From JBKJML01 sp046596415 (GTDB taxonomy: Bacteria; Actinomycetota; Thermoleophilia; Gaiellales; Gaiellaceae): 10,967 nt of DNA. The translations under genes were made by a program, and so were the position numbers. Location of the stretch: positions 1 through 10,967 of the forward strand of contig JBKJML010000137.1 of the NCBI GenBank assembly GCA_046596415.1. Direction: 5' to 3'. Under the pieces are notes generated by a model. The model was not told the origin of the DNA. It did no database searches and saw only the letters and a list, made by a program, of their open reading frames with translations. Below are positions 1 to 6,944 of the stretch, one piece after another. Every line of letters begins with the position of its first letter. Position 1 is the stretch's first letter.

Positions 1-348
1 CCAGCCGCGCTCGGCTGCGAGTCGAGCGATCAGCCGCGCCTCGCCTCGCGTCGAGAACGGATCGGGCTTGGGGCAGAGCACGGCGAACGCCTGCGGGGTC
101 GTGCACACCCGCCTCGAACGCGCATGGTTAGGCTCGAGGCCGTACGAGACCACGAGCGTCGGGGCGACATCGCGGCGCATCAACGCGAGCGCGACGGGCA
201 GCCGCTTCTTGCTGCCCGAAAGGACGATCACGGCATCTGCGCTGGCGACCGGGTCGTCGGCATAGGTTATGAAGAGCGGGACGCTGAGGGCCACGAGTGT
301 CGCGGCGACGGCAAGCGATACGAGGAGGAGGGTTCGGCGGGATGGCAT
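1..348 (-). CDS. YdcF-like (DUF218) membrane-anchored protein, N-terminal part, cut by window edge
   Basis: This reading frame is open from an ATG at 348 down to base 1, giving 116 residues with no stop, so the C-terminal part lies outside the window. Residues about 5-29 form one hydrophobic segment after a short basic start (MPSRR), which reads as a signal anchor or signal peptide. It is followed by DAVIVLSGSKKR (39-49) and by DPFSTRGEARLIARLAAERG (96-115). These match the start of the DUF218/YdcF fold, in which a beta strand DAIVVLGG leads and a later T-x-x-EA motif precedes a long helix. Family members are thought to act on envelope or sugar-linked substrates, but most have no proven reaction. 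The start overlaps the divergent gene at 342 by 7 bases, and I see no Shine-Dalgarno sequence before it. A GTG in frame at 381 is an alternative start. The family call is fairly sure; the exact start and the function are not. Confidence -1.
   Translation of the reverse strand, partial: MPSRRTLLLVSLAVAATLVALSVPLFITYADDPVASADAVIVLSGSKKRLPVALALMRRDVAPTLVVSYGLEPNHARSRRVCTTPQAFAVLCPKPDPFSTRGEARLIARLAAERGW
323..332 (+). promoter_or_regulatory. Strong ribosome binding site for the first glycosylase gene
   Basis: The sequence AGGAGGAGGG ends nine bases before the ATG at 342. It is the strongest Shine-Dalgarno match in the window, and it selects the ATG at 342 over the in-frame ATG at 297. It lies inside the coding part of the divergent DUF218 gene. 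Confidence -1.
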
Positions 349-1490
349 CGGCTGGGACGCGCACGGTCGGGATCGCCGCACTGCGGCGAGTCGCGCTCGA
401 CGCGCAAGGGTACGCAAGCCGGTCGCGGTCGGCGCGCCCACGCGAGGTCGAGGCGACGATCCGGGCGCTCTCGTGCGTCCAGCTCGACTCGATCTCGACC
501 GTCGAGCGAAGCCACCGGATCGCGCTCGGCTCACGGGTGGGCGCCTACCCCCGCGACACCGTGACGCAGTTGCTCGCGCAGGGGCGGATCTTCGAGTACT
601 GGGCGCACGAGGCGTGCCTGCTGCCAATCGAGGACTGGCCCCTCTTCCGCGCGGCGATGCGGGACGGCGGCCGCAAGTGGTACGGGCAGGTCGAGCAGAC
701 GCACCCACATCTGGCGGAGGAGATCCTGGCAGTAATCCGCGAACAAGGGCCGCTCCCGTCGCGCCACTTCGAGGGCTCGACCGAGGGTGGCATGTGGAAC
801 TGGAAGCCGGCGAAGGCGATGCTGGAACGACTCTGGAATCACGGCCACCTCGCCGTCGCGGGCCGCCAGGGCTTCCAGCGTCTCTACGACCTGACCGAAC
901 GCGTCATTCCGGCGTGTCACCTGAGCGCACCCGAGCCCTCGGAGCAGGAGCGGCTGCGCGCGCTCGCGCTTCGAGCGGTGCGTGCGCGTGGGGTGCTGAC
1001 CGAGCCCGGGATCCGAGAGCACTGGCGTCTGAAGGGCGGTGCCGCGCGGCTGCGCCCCGCGCTCGAGTCTCTCGCTGCCGGCGGCGAGCTCGAACGGCTG
1101 CGGGTCGATGACGGCGGCGCCGACGTCTATGCCCCGGCGGGAACGGAGCTCGATCGTCCCGTGCCGAGCGCCGCGGTGCTCCTCTCGCCCTTCGACAACC
1201 TGCTCTGGGACCGGCCGTTCGCACGCAGGGTGCTCGGCTTCGACCACCTGATCGAGGTCTACAAGCCGCGGCCGCAACGGCGCTACGGCTACTACGTGCT
1301 GCCGTTTCTCCGTGGCGAGCGGATCGTCGGCCGCGCCGACCTGAAGGCGGAGCGGAAGGAAGGACGGCTCGTCGTCCGGGCGTTCCACCGCGAGCCCGGC
1401 GTCCGCGCTTCGGGTGCGCTCGACGACGCTCTCGACCGGGCTCTTCAGCGCCTGGCCCGCGTGATCGGGCTCGAAGAGGTGCGGCGCTGA
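342..1490 (+). CDS. ycaQ: YcaQ/AlkX-family winged-helix DNA glycosylase (crosslink/alkylation repair), paralog 1
   Basis: This 382-residue protein belongs to the HTH_42 (YcaQ/AlkZ) family of DNA glycosylases, which remove bulky or crosslinked alkylated bases. Family hallmarks are visible in order: an N-terminal helix like that of E. coli YcaQ (10-23), the catalytic motif QLD (47-49; the family uses Q-hydrophobic-D or Q), EYWAHEA (85-91), the winged-helix region FQRLYDLTERVIP (178-190), LSPFDNLLWDR (281-291) and RRYGYYVLP (313-321). The length is close to E. coli YcaQ. The start at 342 is chosen because of the strong ribosome binding site at 323-332 and because it gives the expected N-terminus; the 15-residue extension from 297 looks unlike the family. 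The gene opens a five-gene coupled run and overlaps the next gene by four bases if that gene starts at CTG. The fold is highly certain. The substrate (interstrand crosslinks, nitrogen-mustard adducts or simple alkyl adducts) cannot be told from sequence. Confidence -1.
   Translation: MASAGTRTVGIAALRRVALDAQGYASRSRSARPREVEATIRALSCVQLDSISTVERSHRIALGSRVGAYPRDTVTQLLAQGRIFEYWAHEACLLPIEDWPLFRAAMRDGGRKWYGQVEQTHPHLAEEILAVIREQGPLPSRHFEGSTEGGMWNWKPAKAMLERLWNHGHLAVAGRQGFQRLYDLTERVIPACHLSAPEPSEQERLRALALRAVRARGVLTEPGIREHWRLKGGAARLRPALESLAAGGELERLRVDDGGADVYAPAGTELDRPVPSAAVLLSPFDNLLWDRPFARRVLGFDHLIEVYKPRPQRRYGYYVLPFLRGERIVGRADLKAERKEGRLVVRAFHREPGVRASGALDDALDRALQRLARVIGLEEVRR
1474..1489 (+). promoter_or_regulatory. 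Ribosome binding site and probable CTG start of glycosylase paralog 2
   Basis: AAGAGGTG at 1474-1481 lies five bases before a CTG at 1487-1489, and this CTG overlaps the TGA of the upstream gene as CTGA. There is no ATG, GTG or TTG in this frame close upstream, while the conserved N-terminal helix of the family is encoded directly after the CTG. The nearest standard start is a GTG at 1526, which would remove half of that helix. Confidence -1.
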
Positions 1491-2479
1491 GCGCCGTCTC
1501 GCTCGAGGAGGCGCGTCGGATCGCCGTGCGGGCCCAGCTGCTGGACGGGAGCGCAACCGACGTGCTGGCGACGGTGCGACGGCTCGGCTTCCTGCAGATC
1601 GATGTCGTCGCACCCGTCGCGACGCCGCAACATCTCGTCCTCTATGGCCGGCTCGGGCCTGGCTACGACCGTGCGGTGCTCGACCGCCTGCTGTGGGAGG
1701 AGCGAGCCCTCTTCGAGTGGAATGCGTTCATCTACCCGATCGAGGACCTGCCGCTCGTCCGGGCGCAGGTGCGGAGCTTCCGCCGCTCGCGACGGTACAA
1801 GAGCGAGCGGTGGACGCACGATTTCCTGAGCGAGAACCGCGCCTTCCGCCGCTATGTCCTGAGCGAGCTCGAGCGGCGCGGCCCGCTCCTCTCCCGCGAC
1901 TTCGAAGACCGCTCGAAGGGCGAGCAGCGTGATCACCGTTGGTGGGGCCCGCGCATGGTCGGCCTGATGCTGCTCTCGCTCCACGTCTACGGCGAGATCA
2001 CGGTGGTCGGCCGGCGGGGCGGCGAGCGGCTGTGGGATCTCGCGGAGCGCTGGTGGCCGCAGACGGAGACCGTCCCGGTGCGCGAGGCAGAGGCGATCCG
2101 CGCCGACCGCCGCTTCCGCAGCCAGGGCGTTCGGCTCGTGCGGGGCGGATGGGAGGCGCACCCCGAGGCCGAGGACGGCCCGGTGCCTGACCGAGCCGTG
2201 CTCCTCTCCCCCTTCGACCGGCTCGTGTCCGACCGCGACCGGGCGGAGGCGCTGTGGGATTTCCGCTACCGGCTCGAGATGTTCGTGCCAAAGCTGAAGC
2301 GCGAGTACGGCTACTACGTGCTGCCGCTCCTGGTCGGCGACGAGGTGGTGGGCCGCGCCGAGCCGCGCCTCGACCGGAAGACGGGCGAGCTCGAGCTCCT
2401 CGGCGCGTGGGGCGACACCTCCCGCCTGGAGGAGGCGCTCGCCGACCTGGCGCTCTGGCTGGGCGCTACGATCGTCTGA
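1487..2479 (+). CDS. YcaQ/AlkX-family winged-helix protein, shortened paralog 2
   Basis: This is a second member of the same DNA glycosylase family, 330 residues if it starts at the CTG at 1487 (317 residues if at GTG 1526). It shows the N-terminal helix SLEEARRIAVRAQ (5-17), the catalytic-type motif QID (37-39), LSPFDRLVSDR (240-250) and KREYGYYVLP (271-280). It differs from its neighbour in two ways. The EYWAHEA segment is replaced by FEWNAFIYP (76-84), and a stretch of about 55 residues corresponding to one winged-helix unit (residues about 205-262 of paralog 1) is missing, so the chain goes quickly from the RLWDLAERWWP region to the SPFD motif. Pairwise divergence is high, so this is an old duplication or a second subfamily and not a recent copy. 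It may be a glycosylase with a different substrate or a DNA-binding derivative. Its stop overlaps the next start as TGATG. Confidence -1.
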   Translation: MSAVSLEEARRIAVRAQLLDGSATDVLATVRRLGFLQIDVVAPVATPQHLVLYGRLGPGYDRAVLDRLLWEERALFEWNAFIYPIEDLPLVRAQVRSFRRSRRYKSERWTHDFLSENRAFRRYVLSELERRGPLLSRDFEDRSKGEQRDHRWWGPRMVGLMLLSLHVYGEITVVGRRGGERLWDLAERWWPQTETVPVREAEAIRADRRFRSQGVRLVRGGWEAHPEAEDGPVPDRAVLLSPFDRLVSDRDRAEALWDFRYRLEMFVPKLKREYGYYVLPLLVGDEVVGRAEPRLDRKTGELELLGAWGDTSRLEEALADLALWLGATIV

Positions 2480-3621
2480 TGGACTTCGAGACTCGCGCGA
2501 TCCACGAAGGACAGGACCCAGACCCGGCGACCGGGGCGATCATCACCCCGATCTACCAGACCTCCACCTATGTGCAGGAGGCTGTGGGCGTCCACAAGGG
2601 CTACGACTATTCGCGCGTTGGAAACCCGACCCGGACGGCGCTCGAGACGGCGCTCGCGTCGCTCGAGAACGCCGAGTTCGGCATCGCATACTCGTCGGGG
2701 CTCGGCGCGACCACGACGATCATGCACCTGGTCGATCCGGGCCAGCGCGTCGTCCTGATCGCCGACGTCTACGGCGGCGTCTACCGGCTGACCTCGCAGG
2801 TCTACGAACCGAAGGGCTACCTCTTCGACTACGTCCCGGCCGCTGACTTCGCCGACCTCGGCTCGCACCTCGACGGGAACACCCGGATGGTCTGGATCGA
2901 GTCGCCGTCGAACCCGCTGCTGAACGTCGTCGACATCCGGGCCGCCGCCGAAGCCGCACACGCGGCCGGCGCGATCCTCGTCGTCGACAACACGTTCGCG
3001 ACGCCGTACCTCCAGAACCCGCTCGATCTCGGCGCCGACATCGTCGTCCATTCGACAACGAAGTACCTCGGTGGCCACTCGGACACCGTGGGCGGCTTCG
3101 CTGCCACCAACGACCCGACGATCGCCGAACGGCTCAGCTTCCTCCAGAAGTCCCTCGGTGCCGTACCCGGGCCATTCGACTCCTGGCTGGTGCTGCGCGG
3201 GATCAAGACGCTCGCCGTCCGGATGCGCCAGCACTGCCACAACGCGCAGGCGGTCGCCGCGATGCTCGAGCGCCAGCCGGCCGTCGAGCGCGTCATCTAC
3301 CCCGGCCTGCCCGGCCATCCCGGCCACGCGATCGCCGCCCGGCAGATGAGCGACTTCGGCGGCATGGTCTCGTTCCTCGCCCACTCCGAGGAGGAGGCGG
3401 TCGCGCTCGTTGCGCGCACGAAGATCTTCCAGCTTGCCGAAAGCCTCGGCGGGGTCGAGAGCCTGATCGAACATCCAGCCCGTATGACGCACGCCTCGAC
3501 CGCCGACGCGCCGTTCGCGGCACCCCGCAACCTCGTGCGGCTGTCGGTCGGGATCGAGTCGGCCACGGATCTCCTGGAGGATCTCGCGCAGGCCCTCGTC
3601 GCCACCCACGCGCACGCTTGA
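2479..3621 (+). CDS. Cys/Met metabolism PLP-dependent enzyme (cystathionine gamma-synthase or lyase type)
   Basis: This 380-residue cytoplasmic enzyme is a full-length member of the trans-sulfuration family of fold-type I PLP enzymes. Visible signatures are YDYSRVGNPTR (42-52, phosphate-binding Tyr and Arg from the neighbouring subunit), SSGLGA (72-77), DVYGG with the ring-stacking Tyr98, VVDNTF with the cofactor-contacting Asp170, HSTTKYLGGHSD (191-202) with the PLP-binding Lys195, and SLGGVESLIEHPARMTH (322-338). Reactions in this family include cystathionine gamma-synthase, cystathionine beta- or gamma-lyase and methionine gamma-lyase. The motifs seen do not separate these, so I give no gene symbol. 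The ATG overlaps the previous stop by one base (TGATG), and the stop overlaps the next start as TTGA, which implies translational coupling. No strong Shine-Dalgarno sequence precedes it. The family is certain; the exact reaction is open. Confidence -1.
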   Translation: MDFETRAIHEGQDPDPATGAIITPIYQTSTYVQEAVGVHKGYDYSRVGNPTRTALETALASLENAEFGIAYSSGLGATTTIMHLVDPGQRVVLIADVYGGVYRLTSQVYEPKGYLFDYVPAADFADLGSHLDGNTRMVWIESPSNPLLNVVDIRAAAEAAHAAGAILVVDNTFATPYLQNPLDLGADIVVHSTTKYLGGHSDTVGGFAATNDPTIAERLSFLQKSLGAVPGPFDSWLVLRGIKTLAVRMRQHCHNAQAVAAMLERQPAVERVIYPGLPGHPGHAIAARQMSDFGGMVSFLAHSEEEAVALVARTKIFQLAESLGGVESLIEHPARMTHASTADAPFAAPRNLVRLSVGIESATDLLEDLAQALVATHAHA

Positions 3622-4448
3622 TCCTCCTCGACGTCCGCCATCGCGGGATCGAGCGCGTGATCGCGTCGTATCTCGTCGAGACCGACGAGGGTCTCGCCCT
3701 CTTCGACTGCGGCCCGGCGAGCACGCTCGAGAACCTGCGTGCCGCGCTCGCCGTCGAGGATGTGGCGATCGGCGACCTGCGCCATCTGCTCTTGTCGCAC
3801 ATCCATCTCGACCATGCGGGCGCCGCCGGGCCGCTCGTTCGCGAGAACCCGGCGCTCCGGGTGCATGTCTCCGCGATCGGAGCGCCGCATCTCGTCGACC
3901 CGAGCCGCCTCGAACGCAGCGCGCGCAGGCTGTACGGCGAGCATTTCGACGAGCTCTGGGGGGAGCTCGCGCCGGTGCCGGCAGGAAACGTGGAGATCGT
4001 TGGCGAGCGCGTCGTCGGGCTCGCGTGCTTCCCGACCGTCGGCCACGCCTCGCACCACGTCTCCTACCTGACGGGCGACGGGACGCTCCTGGCGGGCGAC
4101 GCGGCCGGTGTGCGGATCATGCCGAGCGAGTACGTGATGCCGCCGACGCCACCGCCGGACGTCGACGTCGAGGCGTGGTACGCGACGATCGACGAGATCG
4201 AACGGCGTGGGCCGGATCGCCTGGCGCTCGTCCATTTCGGCGTCGTCGACGACGTGGCCCGACATCTCGTTGACCTGCGAGACCGGCTCGGTGTCTGGGC
4301 GGAGCGGGTCCGCTCGGGGCTGGGTGCGGAGGAGTTCGCCGAGGCGGCCTTCGGCGAGCTCTCGCAGGACGACCGCGGGCTCTATGCGCACGCGATCCCG
4401 CCTTGGCAGTCCTATCTGGGCCTGACGCGGTATTGGGAGAAACGCTGA
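3618..4448 (+). CDS. Metallo-beta-lactamase-fold hydrolase
   Basis: This 276-residue protein begins at a TTG that overlaps the preceding TGA (TTGA). The full set of metal ligands of the MBL superfamily is present: HIHLDH (61-66; His61, His63, Asp65, His66), His143 in GHASHH, Asp161 in AGDAAG and His206 in LVHFG. A binuclear zinc or iron hydrolase of the glyoxalase-II-like branch is therefore expected. The C-terminal helical part (about 215-276), ending in a PPWQSYLGLTRYW segment, resembles a common actinobacterial MBL subfamily of unknown substrate. No Shine-Dalgarno sequence is seen before the TTG; the next in-frame candidate, a GTG at 3657, would remove the first beta strand, so TTG with coupled translation is preferred. 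Position between a trans-sulfuration enzyme and an F420-type protein hints at thioester or sulfur-related chemistry, but that is inference. Confidence -1.
   Translation: MILLDVRHRGIERVIASYLVETDEGLALFDCGPASTLENLRAALAVEDVAIGDLRHLLLSHIHLDHAGAAGPLVRENPALRVHVSAIGAPHLVDPSRLERSARRLYGEHFDELWGELAPVPAGNVEIVGERVVGLACFPTVGHASHHVSYLTGDGTLLAGDAAGVRIMPSEYVMPPTPPPDVDVEAWYATIDEIERRGPDRLALVHFGVVDDVARHLVDLRDRLGVWAERVRSGLGAEEFAEAAFGELSQDDRGLYAHAIPPWQSYLGLTRYWEKR
4435..4439 (+). promoter_or_regulatory. Ribosome binding site for the F420-dependent oxidoreductase gene
   Basis: GGGAG lies eight bases before the ATG at 4448. It supports that start over the in-frame upstream ATG at 4403, which would add 15 residues encoded inside the MBL gene. 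Confidence -1.
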
Positions 4449-4843
4449 TGCCGTCGGTGCCGCTGCCGTCCGAGGTGCTGGAGTTCCTCGCCAAGCCGAA
4501 CCCGGCTGTGGTCGCGAGTGTGCGTCCCGACGGCTCCCCTCACTCGGTTCCCACCTGGTATGACGTCGAGCCGAGCGGCCTCCTGCTCTTGAACATGGAC
4601 GCCACCCGCCTGCGGCTGTCGTTCATCCGCCGTGAGCCGCGGGTCGCTCTGACCGTGCTCGACGCCGCGACGTGGTACACGCACGTCTCGTTGCTCGGCC
4701 GGATCGTCCAGATCGAGGACGACCCCGAGCTCGTCGACATCGACCGCCTCGCCCGCCGCTACACCGGCAACCCGTTCCGCAACCGTGAGGCCCACCGGGT
4801 CAGCGCCTGGCTCGAGCCCGTCCGCTGGCACCGCTGGAGTTAG
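4448..4843 (+). CDS. PPOX-class F420-dependent oxidoreductase family protein
   Basis: This 131-residue protein has the split-barrel fold of the pyridoxamine-phosphate-oxidase-like / flavin-deazaflavin oxidoreductase B group (Rv1155-type). The evidence is the opening helix followed by PAVVASVRPDGSPHSVPTWY (19-38), LLLLNMDATRLRLSFIRREPRVALTV (45-70) and HVSLLGRIVQIED (79-91), the usual order of strands and cofactor-phosphate-binding basic residues of that group. The length is typical. Related proteins use F420 or sometimes FMN, PLP or haem-derived ligands, so the cofactor is inferred. The ATG overlaps the previous stop as TGATG, and the gene closes the five-gene plus-strand run. It faces the MATE exporter gene across a 35-base gap. 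Confidence -1.
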   Translation: MPSVPLPSEVLEFLAKPNPAVVASVRPDGSPHSVPTWYDVEPSGLLLLNMDATRLRLSFIRREPRVALTVLDAATWYTHVSLLGRIVQIEDDPELVDIDRLARRYTGNPFRNREAHRVSAWLEPVRWHRWS

Positions 4844-4846
4844 TCT

Positions 4847-4861
4847 CCGCGACCGTCGCGG
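4847..4861. terminator. GC-rich hairpin in the convergent gap, possible shared terminator
   Basis: CCGCGAC and GTCGCGG form perfect seven-base arms around a single C; a real hairpin would open the middle to a small loop. It sits right after the stop at 4843 and before the stop of the opposite gene at 4879. There is no T-tract on either strand, so it would be a non-canonical terminator of the kind often assumed in high-GC actinobacteria. Confidence -1.
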
Positions 4862-4878
4862 TCACACGGTCAGGGTCG

Positions 4879-6180
4879 CTAGGCCCAGCCGGTCACGAGC
4901 CACCGGCGGCCCGCGAAGCGTGCCAGCATTGTCACCAGGCGCACGACGATCAGGACGAGCAGTGCGCTCCAGGCGCCGACGACGCCCCAGTCGAGCACGA
5001 GCGTTGCCAGGAGTACGGCGGCGCAGCACAGGAACGCTGCGACCATCGACCCGGCCAGATAGAGGCCGTCGCCGGCCCCGATCAGGATTCCGTCCAGCGC
5101 GAACACCGCACCGTTCAGCGGCTGCATCAACGCGAAGATCGGCCAGAGCGCTGCCGCCCGTTCAAGCACCGCGGCATCGCTCGTGAAGACGTGCGGCAGG
5201 ATCCCGCCGATGGCGAGCATCACCGCCGCGAACGCACCGCCGAGCGCGACCGAAAGCCAGATCATGCGGACGCTCGCGTCGAAGGCTCGCTCGGTGTCGC
5301 CGCCGCCGAGCGCCCTGCCGACGATCACCTGGCCGGCGATCGCAACCGCGTCGAGCACGAGCGCGAGGAAGACCCAGAGCTGGAACGCAATCTGGTGCGC
5401 GCCGAGCGACGCGTCACCGGCTCGCGCGACGACCGCCCCCGCGAGCACGAACGCGCTCATCAGCGCGGTCGTACGAACGAAGATGTGGCGCCCGATCACG
5501 AGCAGCCGCCGCATCAGCGCAAGGCTCGGCCGCGTGTCGCCGCGTGCCGCTCGGAGGAGCGTCCAGACGAAGCCCGCACCCATGCCGGCCTGCGCGACAA
5601 CCGTGCCCGCGGCCGAGCCCGCGATCCCCCAGCCGAAGCCGTAGACGAAGAGCACCTCCAGAATCGCGTTCACCACGTTCCCTGCCACGACGATCAGGAG
5701 CGGCGTCCGCAGGTCGGCGACCCCGCGCAGGTAGCCCTGACCGCCGAGCGCGAGGAACGCGAACGGGAGCCCGAACGCCGCGATCCGAAGGTAGGTGACC
5801 GCGTACTCCTCGGTCGCGCCTGCAGCGCCCATCGCCGCCGCGATCGGACCGGCGAACGCCGAGACGAGCACGGCGATCCCGAGCCCGACACCGAGTGAGA
5901 GCCAGAGCGACTGGGCGCCGAGCCGGTTCGCGACCTGGCTCTCGCCGGCGCCGCTGGCCCGCGCGACCTGCGCGGTCGTGCCGTACTGGAGGAAGTTGAA
6001 GATCGCGAACAGGCCCCCGAGCACGACCGCTGCGATCCCGAGCGCCGCGAGTTGCGAGCGGCCCAGATGACCGACGATCGCGGTGTCGACGAGGATGTAG
6101 AGCGGCTCCGCGGCAAGCGACCCGAGCGCCGGCACCGCGAGCCGGAAGATCTCGCCGTCGTACCGCGACCGGAGCTTCAC
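4879..6180 (-). CDS. MATE family efflux transporter (DinF/NorM type)
   Basis: This is an integral membrane protein of 433 residues with the repeated hydrophobic pattern of about twelve transmembrane segments, the usual size for multidrug and toxic-compound exporters driven by H+ or Na+. The first membrane segments carry the MATE/DinF-like sequence LYILVDTAIVGHLG (27-40) followed by QLAALGIA (43-50) and LQYGTTAQVARASGAGE (64-80). The second half repeats the pattern (TTALMSAFVLAGAVVARAGD, GAHQIAFQLWVFLALVLDA, AGQVIVGRALGGGD), as expected for the two-fold structure of the family. The GTG at 6180 is chosen because it overlaps the upstream stop as GTGA and begins just before the first helix. A longer reading frame to 6282 adds a basic stretch, is antisense-like in composition and is unlikely. 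It is probably co-transcribed and coupled with the dehydrogenase gene upstream. The substrate is unknown. Confidence -1.
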   Translation of the reverse strand: MKLRSRYDGEIFRLAVPALGSLAAEPLYILVDTAIVGHLGRSQLAALGIAAVVLGGLFAIFNFLQYGTTAQVARASGAGESQVANRLGAQSLWLSLGVGLGIAVLVSAFAGPIAAAMGAAGATEEYAVTYLRIAAFGLPFAFLALGGQGYLRGVADLRTPLLIVVAGNVVNAILEVLFVYGFGWGIAGSAAGTVVAQAGMGAGFVWTLLRAARGDTRPSLALMRRLLVIGRHIFVRTTALMSAFVLAGAVVARAGDASLGAHQIAFQLWVFLALVLDAVAIAGQVIVGRALGGGDTERAFDASVRMIWLSVALGGAFAAVMLAIGGILPHVFTSDAAVLERAAALWPIFALMQPLNGAVFALDGILIGAGDGLYLAGSMVAAFLCCAAVLLATLVLDWGVVGAWSALLVLIVVRLVTMLARFAGRRWLVTGWA

Positions 6181-6914
6181 TCGTCGCGTAGGATCCGCGC
6201 GCCGCTCGACTGGGCGAGTGCGGTGAGCACGATTTCGTCGACGTTCACGTTCGGCGGCCGCGTCAGCGCGAAGAGGATGCACTCGGCGACATCGGCGGAC
6301 TGGATCGGGCCACCGAGGGCGATACCGTCGTACAGGGCGCGGGCCTTCTCCTCGTCACCGCGGAATCGCACCGTGGAGAAGGCGCTCTCGACAGCGCCAG
6401 GGGCGATCGTCGTGACCCTGATCGGGCGACCGAGGAGGTCCTCTCGGAGCGCCTTCGAGAAGCCGTGCACGGCAAACTTCGAGGCAACGTACAGCGACGC
6501 GTTCGGGTAGGCGGCGATGCCGGCGACGGAGCCCATGTTGACGATGTGGCCGCCGTCCCGGACGTGCGGCAAGCAGAGCCTCGTCATCCGGATCAGCCCG
6601 TGCACGTTCGTCTCGAGCACCACCTCCTCGTCCTCCTCGGTCGACTCGGCGAAGGGGTCGCGGCCGAGCGCGAGGCCGGCGTTGTTGACGACGATGTCGA
6701 GCCCACCCAGCCGCTCGAGCGCTTCGGCGACGAACGCCTTGCAACTCGCCGCGTCGGTGACGTCGAGGGCGAGTGCCACATCGGCGTCGATCGCGTCGGC
6801 TCTGCGCGCGCCGCCGGCGACCTTCGCACCTGCGGTCCGCAGTGCGCGCACAGTCGCAGCGCCGATGCCGCTCGAGGCGCCGGTGACGATCGCTGTCCTA
6901 CCAGCGAGGTTCAT
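6177..6914 (-). CDS. Short-chain dehydrogenase/reductase (SDR), YdfG-like NADP-dependent hydroxy-acid dehydrogenase type
   Basis: This 245-residue classical SDR has all key motifs: TGASSGIG (11-18) for the dinucleotide, Asp51 in DVTD, NNAG (77-80), Asn103, catalytic Ser129 in MGSVAG, and Tyr142/Lys146 in YVASK. Arg37 and Arg38 after the second strand favour NADP(H). The C-terminal stretch RPPNVNVDEIVLTALAQ (219-235) resembles the YdfG / serine 3-dehydrogenase / 3-hydroxy acid dehydrogenase group, which oxidises small 3-hydroxy acids or reduces malonic semialdehyde. The substrate is not provable here. The ATG is preceded by TAGGCT with a six-base gap and no Shine-Dalgarno sequence, suggesting a leaderless mRNA. 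The stop overlaps the MATE start by four bases, so the two form an operon. Confidence -1.
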   Translation of the reverse strand: MNLAGRTAIVTGASSGIGAATVRALRTAGAKVAGGARRADAIDADVALALDVTDAASCKAFVAEALERLGGLDIVVNNAGLALGRDPFAESTEEDEEVVLETNVHGLIRMTRLCLPHVRDGGHIVNMGSVAGIAAYPNASLYVASKFAVHGFSKALREDLLGRPIRVTTIAPGAVESAFSTVRFRGDEEKARALYDGIALGGPIQSADVAECILFALTRPPNVNVDEIVLTALAQSSGARILRDE

Positions 6915-6926
6915 GCCCGGAGCCTA
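6915..6926 (-). promoter_or_regulatory. Putative -10 element of a leaderless promoter for the SDR gene
   Basis: Read on the minus strand, TAGGCT (plus positions 6921-6926) is followed by exactly six bases and then the ATG at 6914. A TAnnnT -10 box at this distance would place the transcription start on the A of ATG. A TTGACG sits 20 bases further upstream (plus 6947-6952), a longer spacing than the usual 17, so its role as -35 is doubtful. Confidence -1.
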
Positions 6927-6944
6927 ACCCGACGGCGCACCCAC

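Noticed and set aside
531..1613. 360-residue minus-strand frame
   Set aside because: It is antisense to glycosylase paralog 1 and the start of paralog 2, with no recognisable domain.
2314..3615. 433-residue minus-strand frame
   Set aside because: It is a low-complexity Arg/Asp/Val-rich shadow of the PLP enzyme, whose plus-strand frame is complete with its catalytic lysine.
3297..4391. 364-residue minus-strand frame
   Set aside because: It is antisense to the MBL-fold gene and the end of the PLP enzyme; its composition is typical of a GC-rich shadow.
6181..6282. N-terminal extension of the MATE exporter to 6282
   Set aside because: The extra residues are a basic stretch encoded inside the dehydrogenase gene. 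The GTG at 6180 gives the normal MATE N-terminus and a GTGA overlap.
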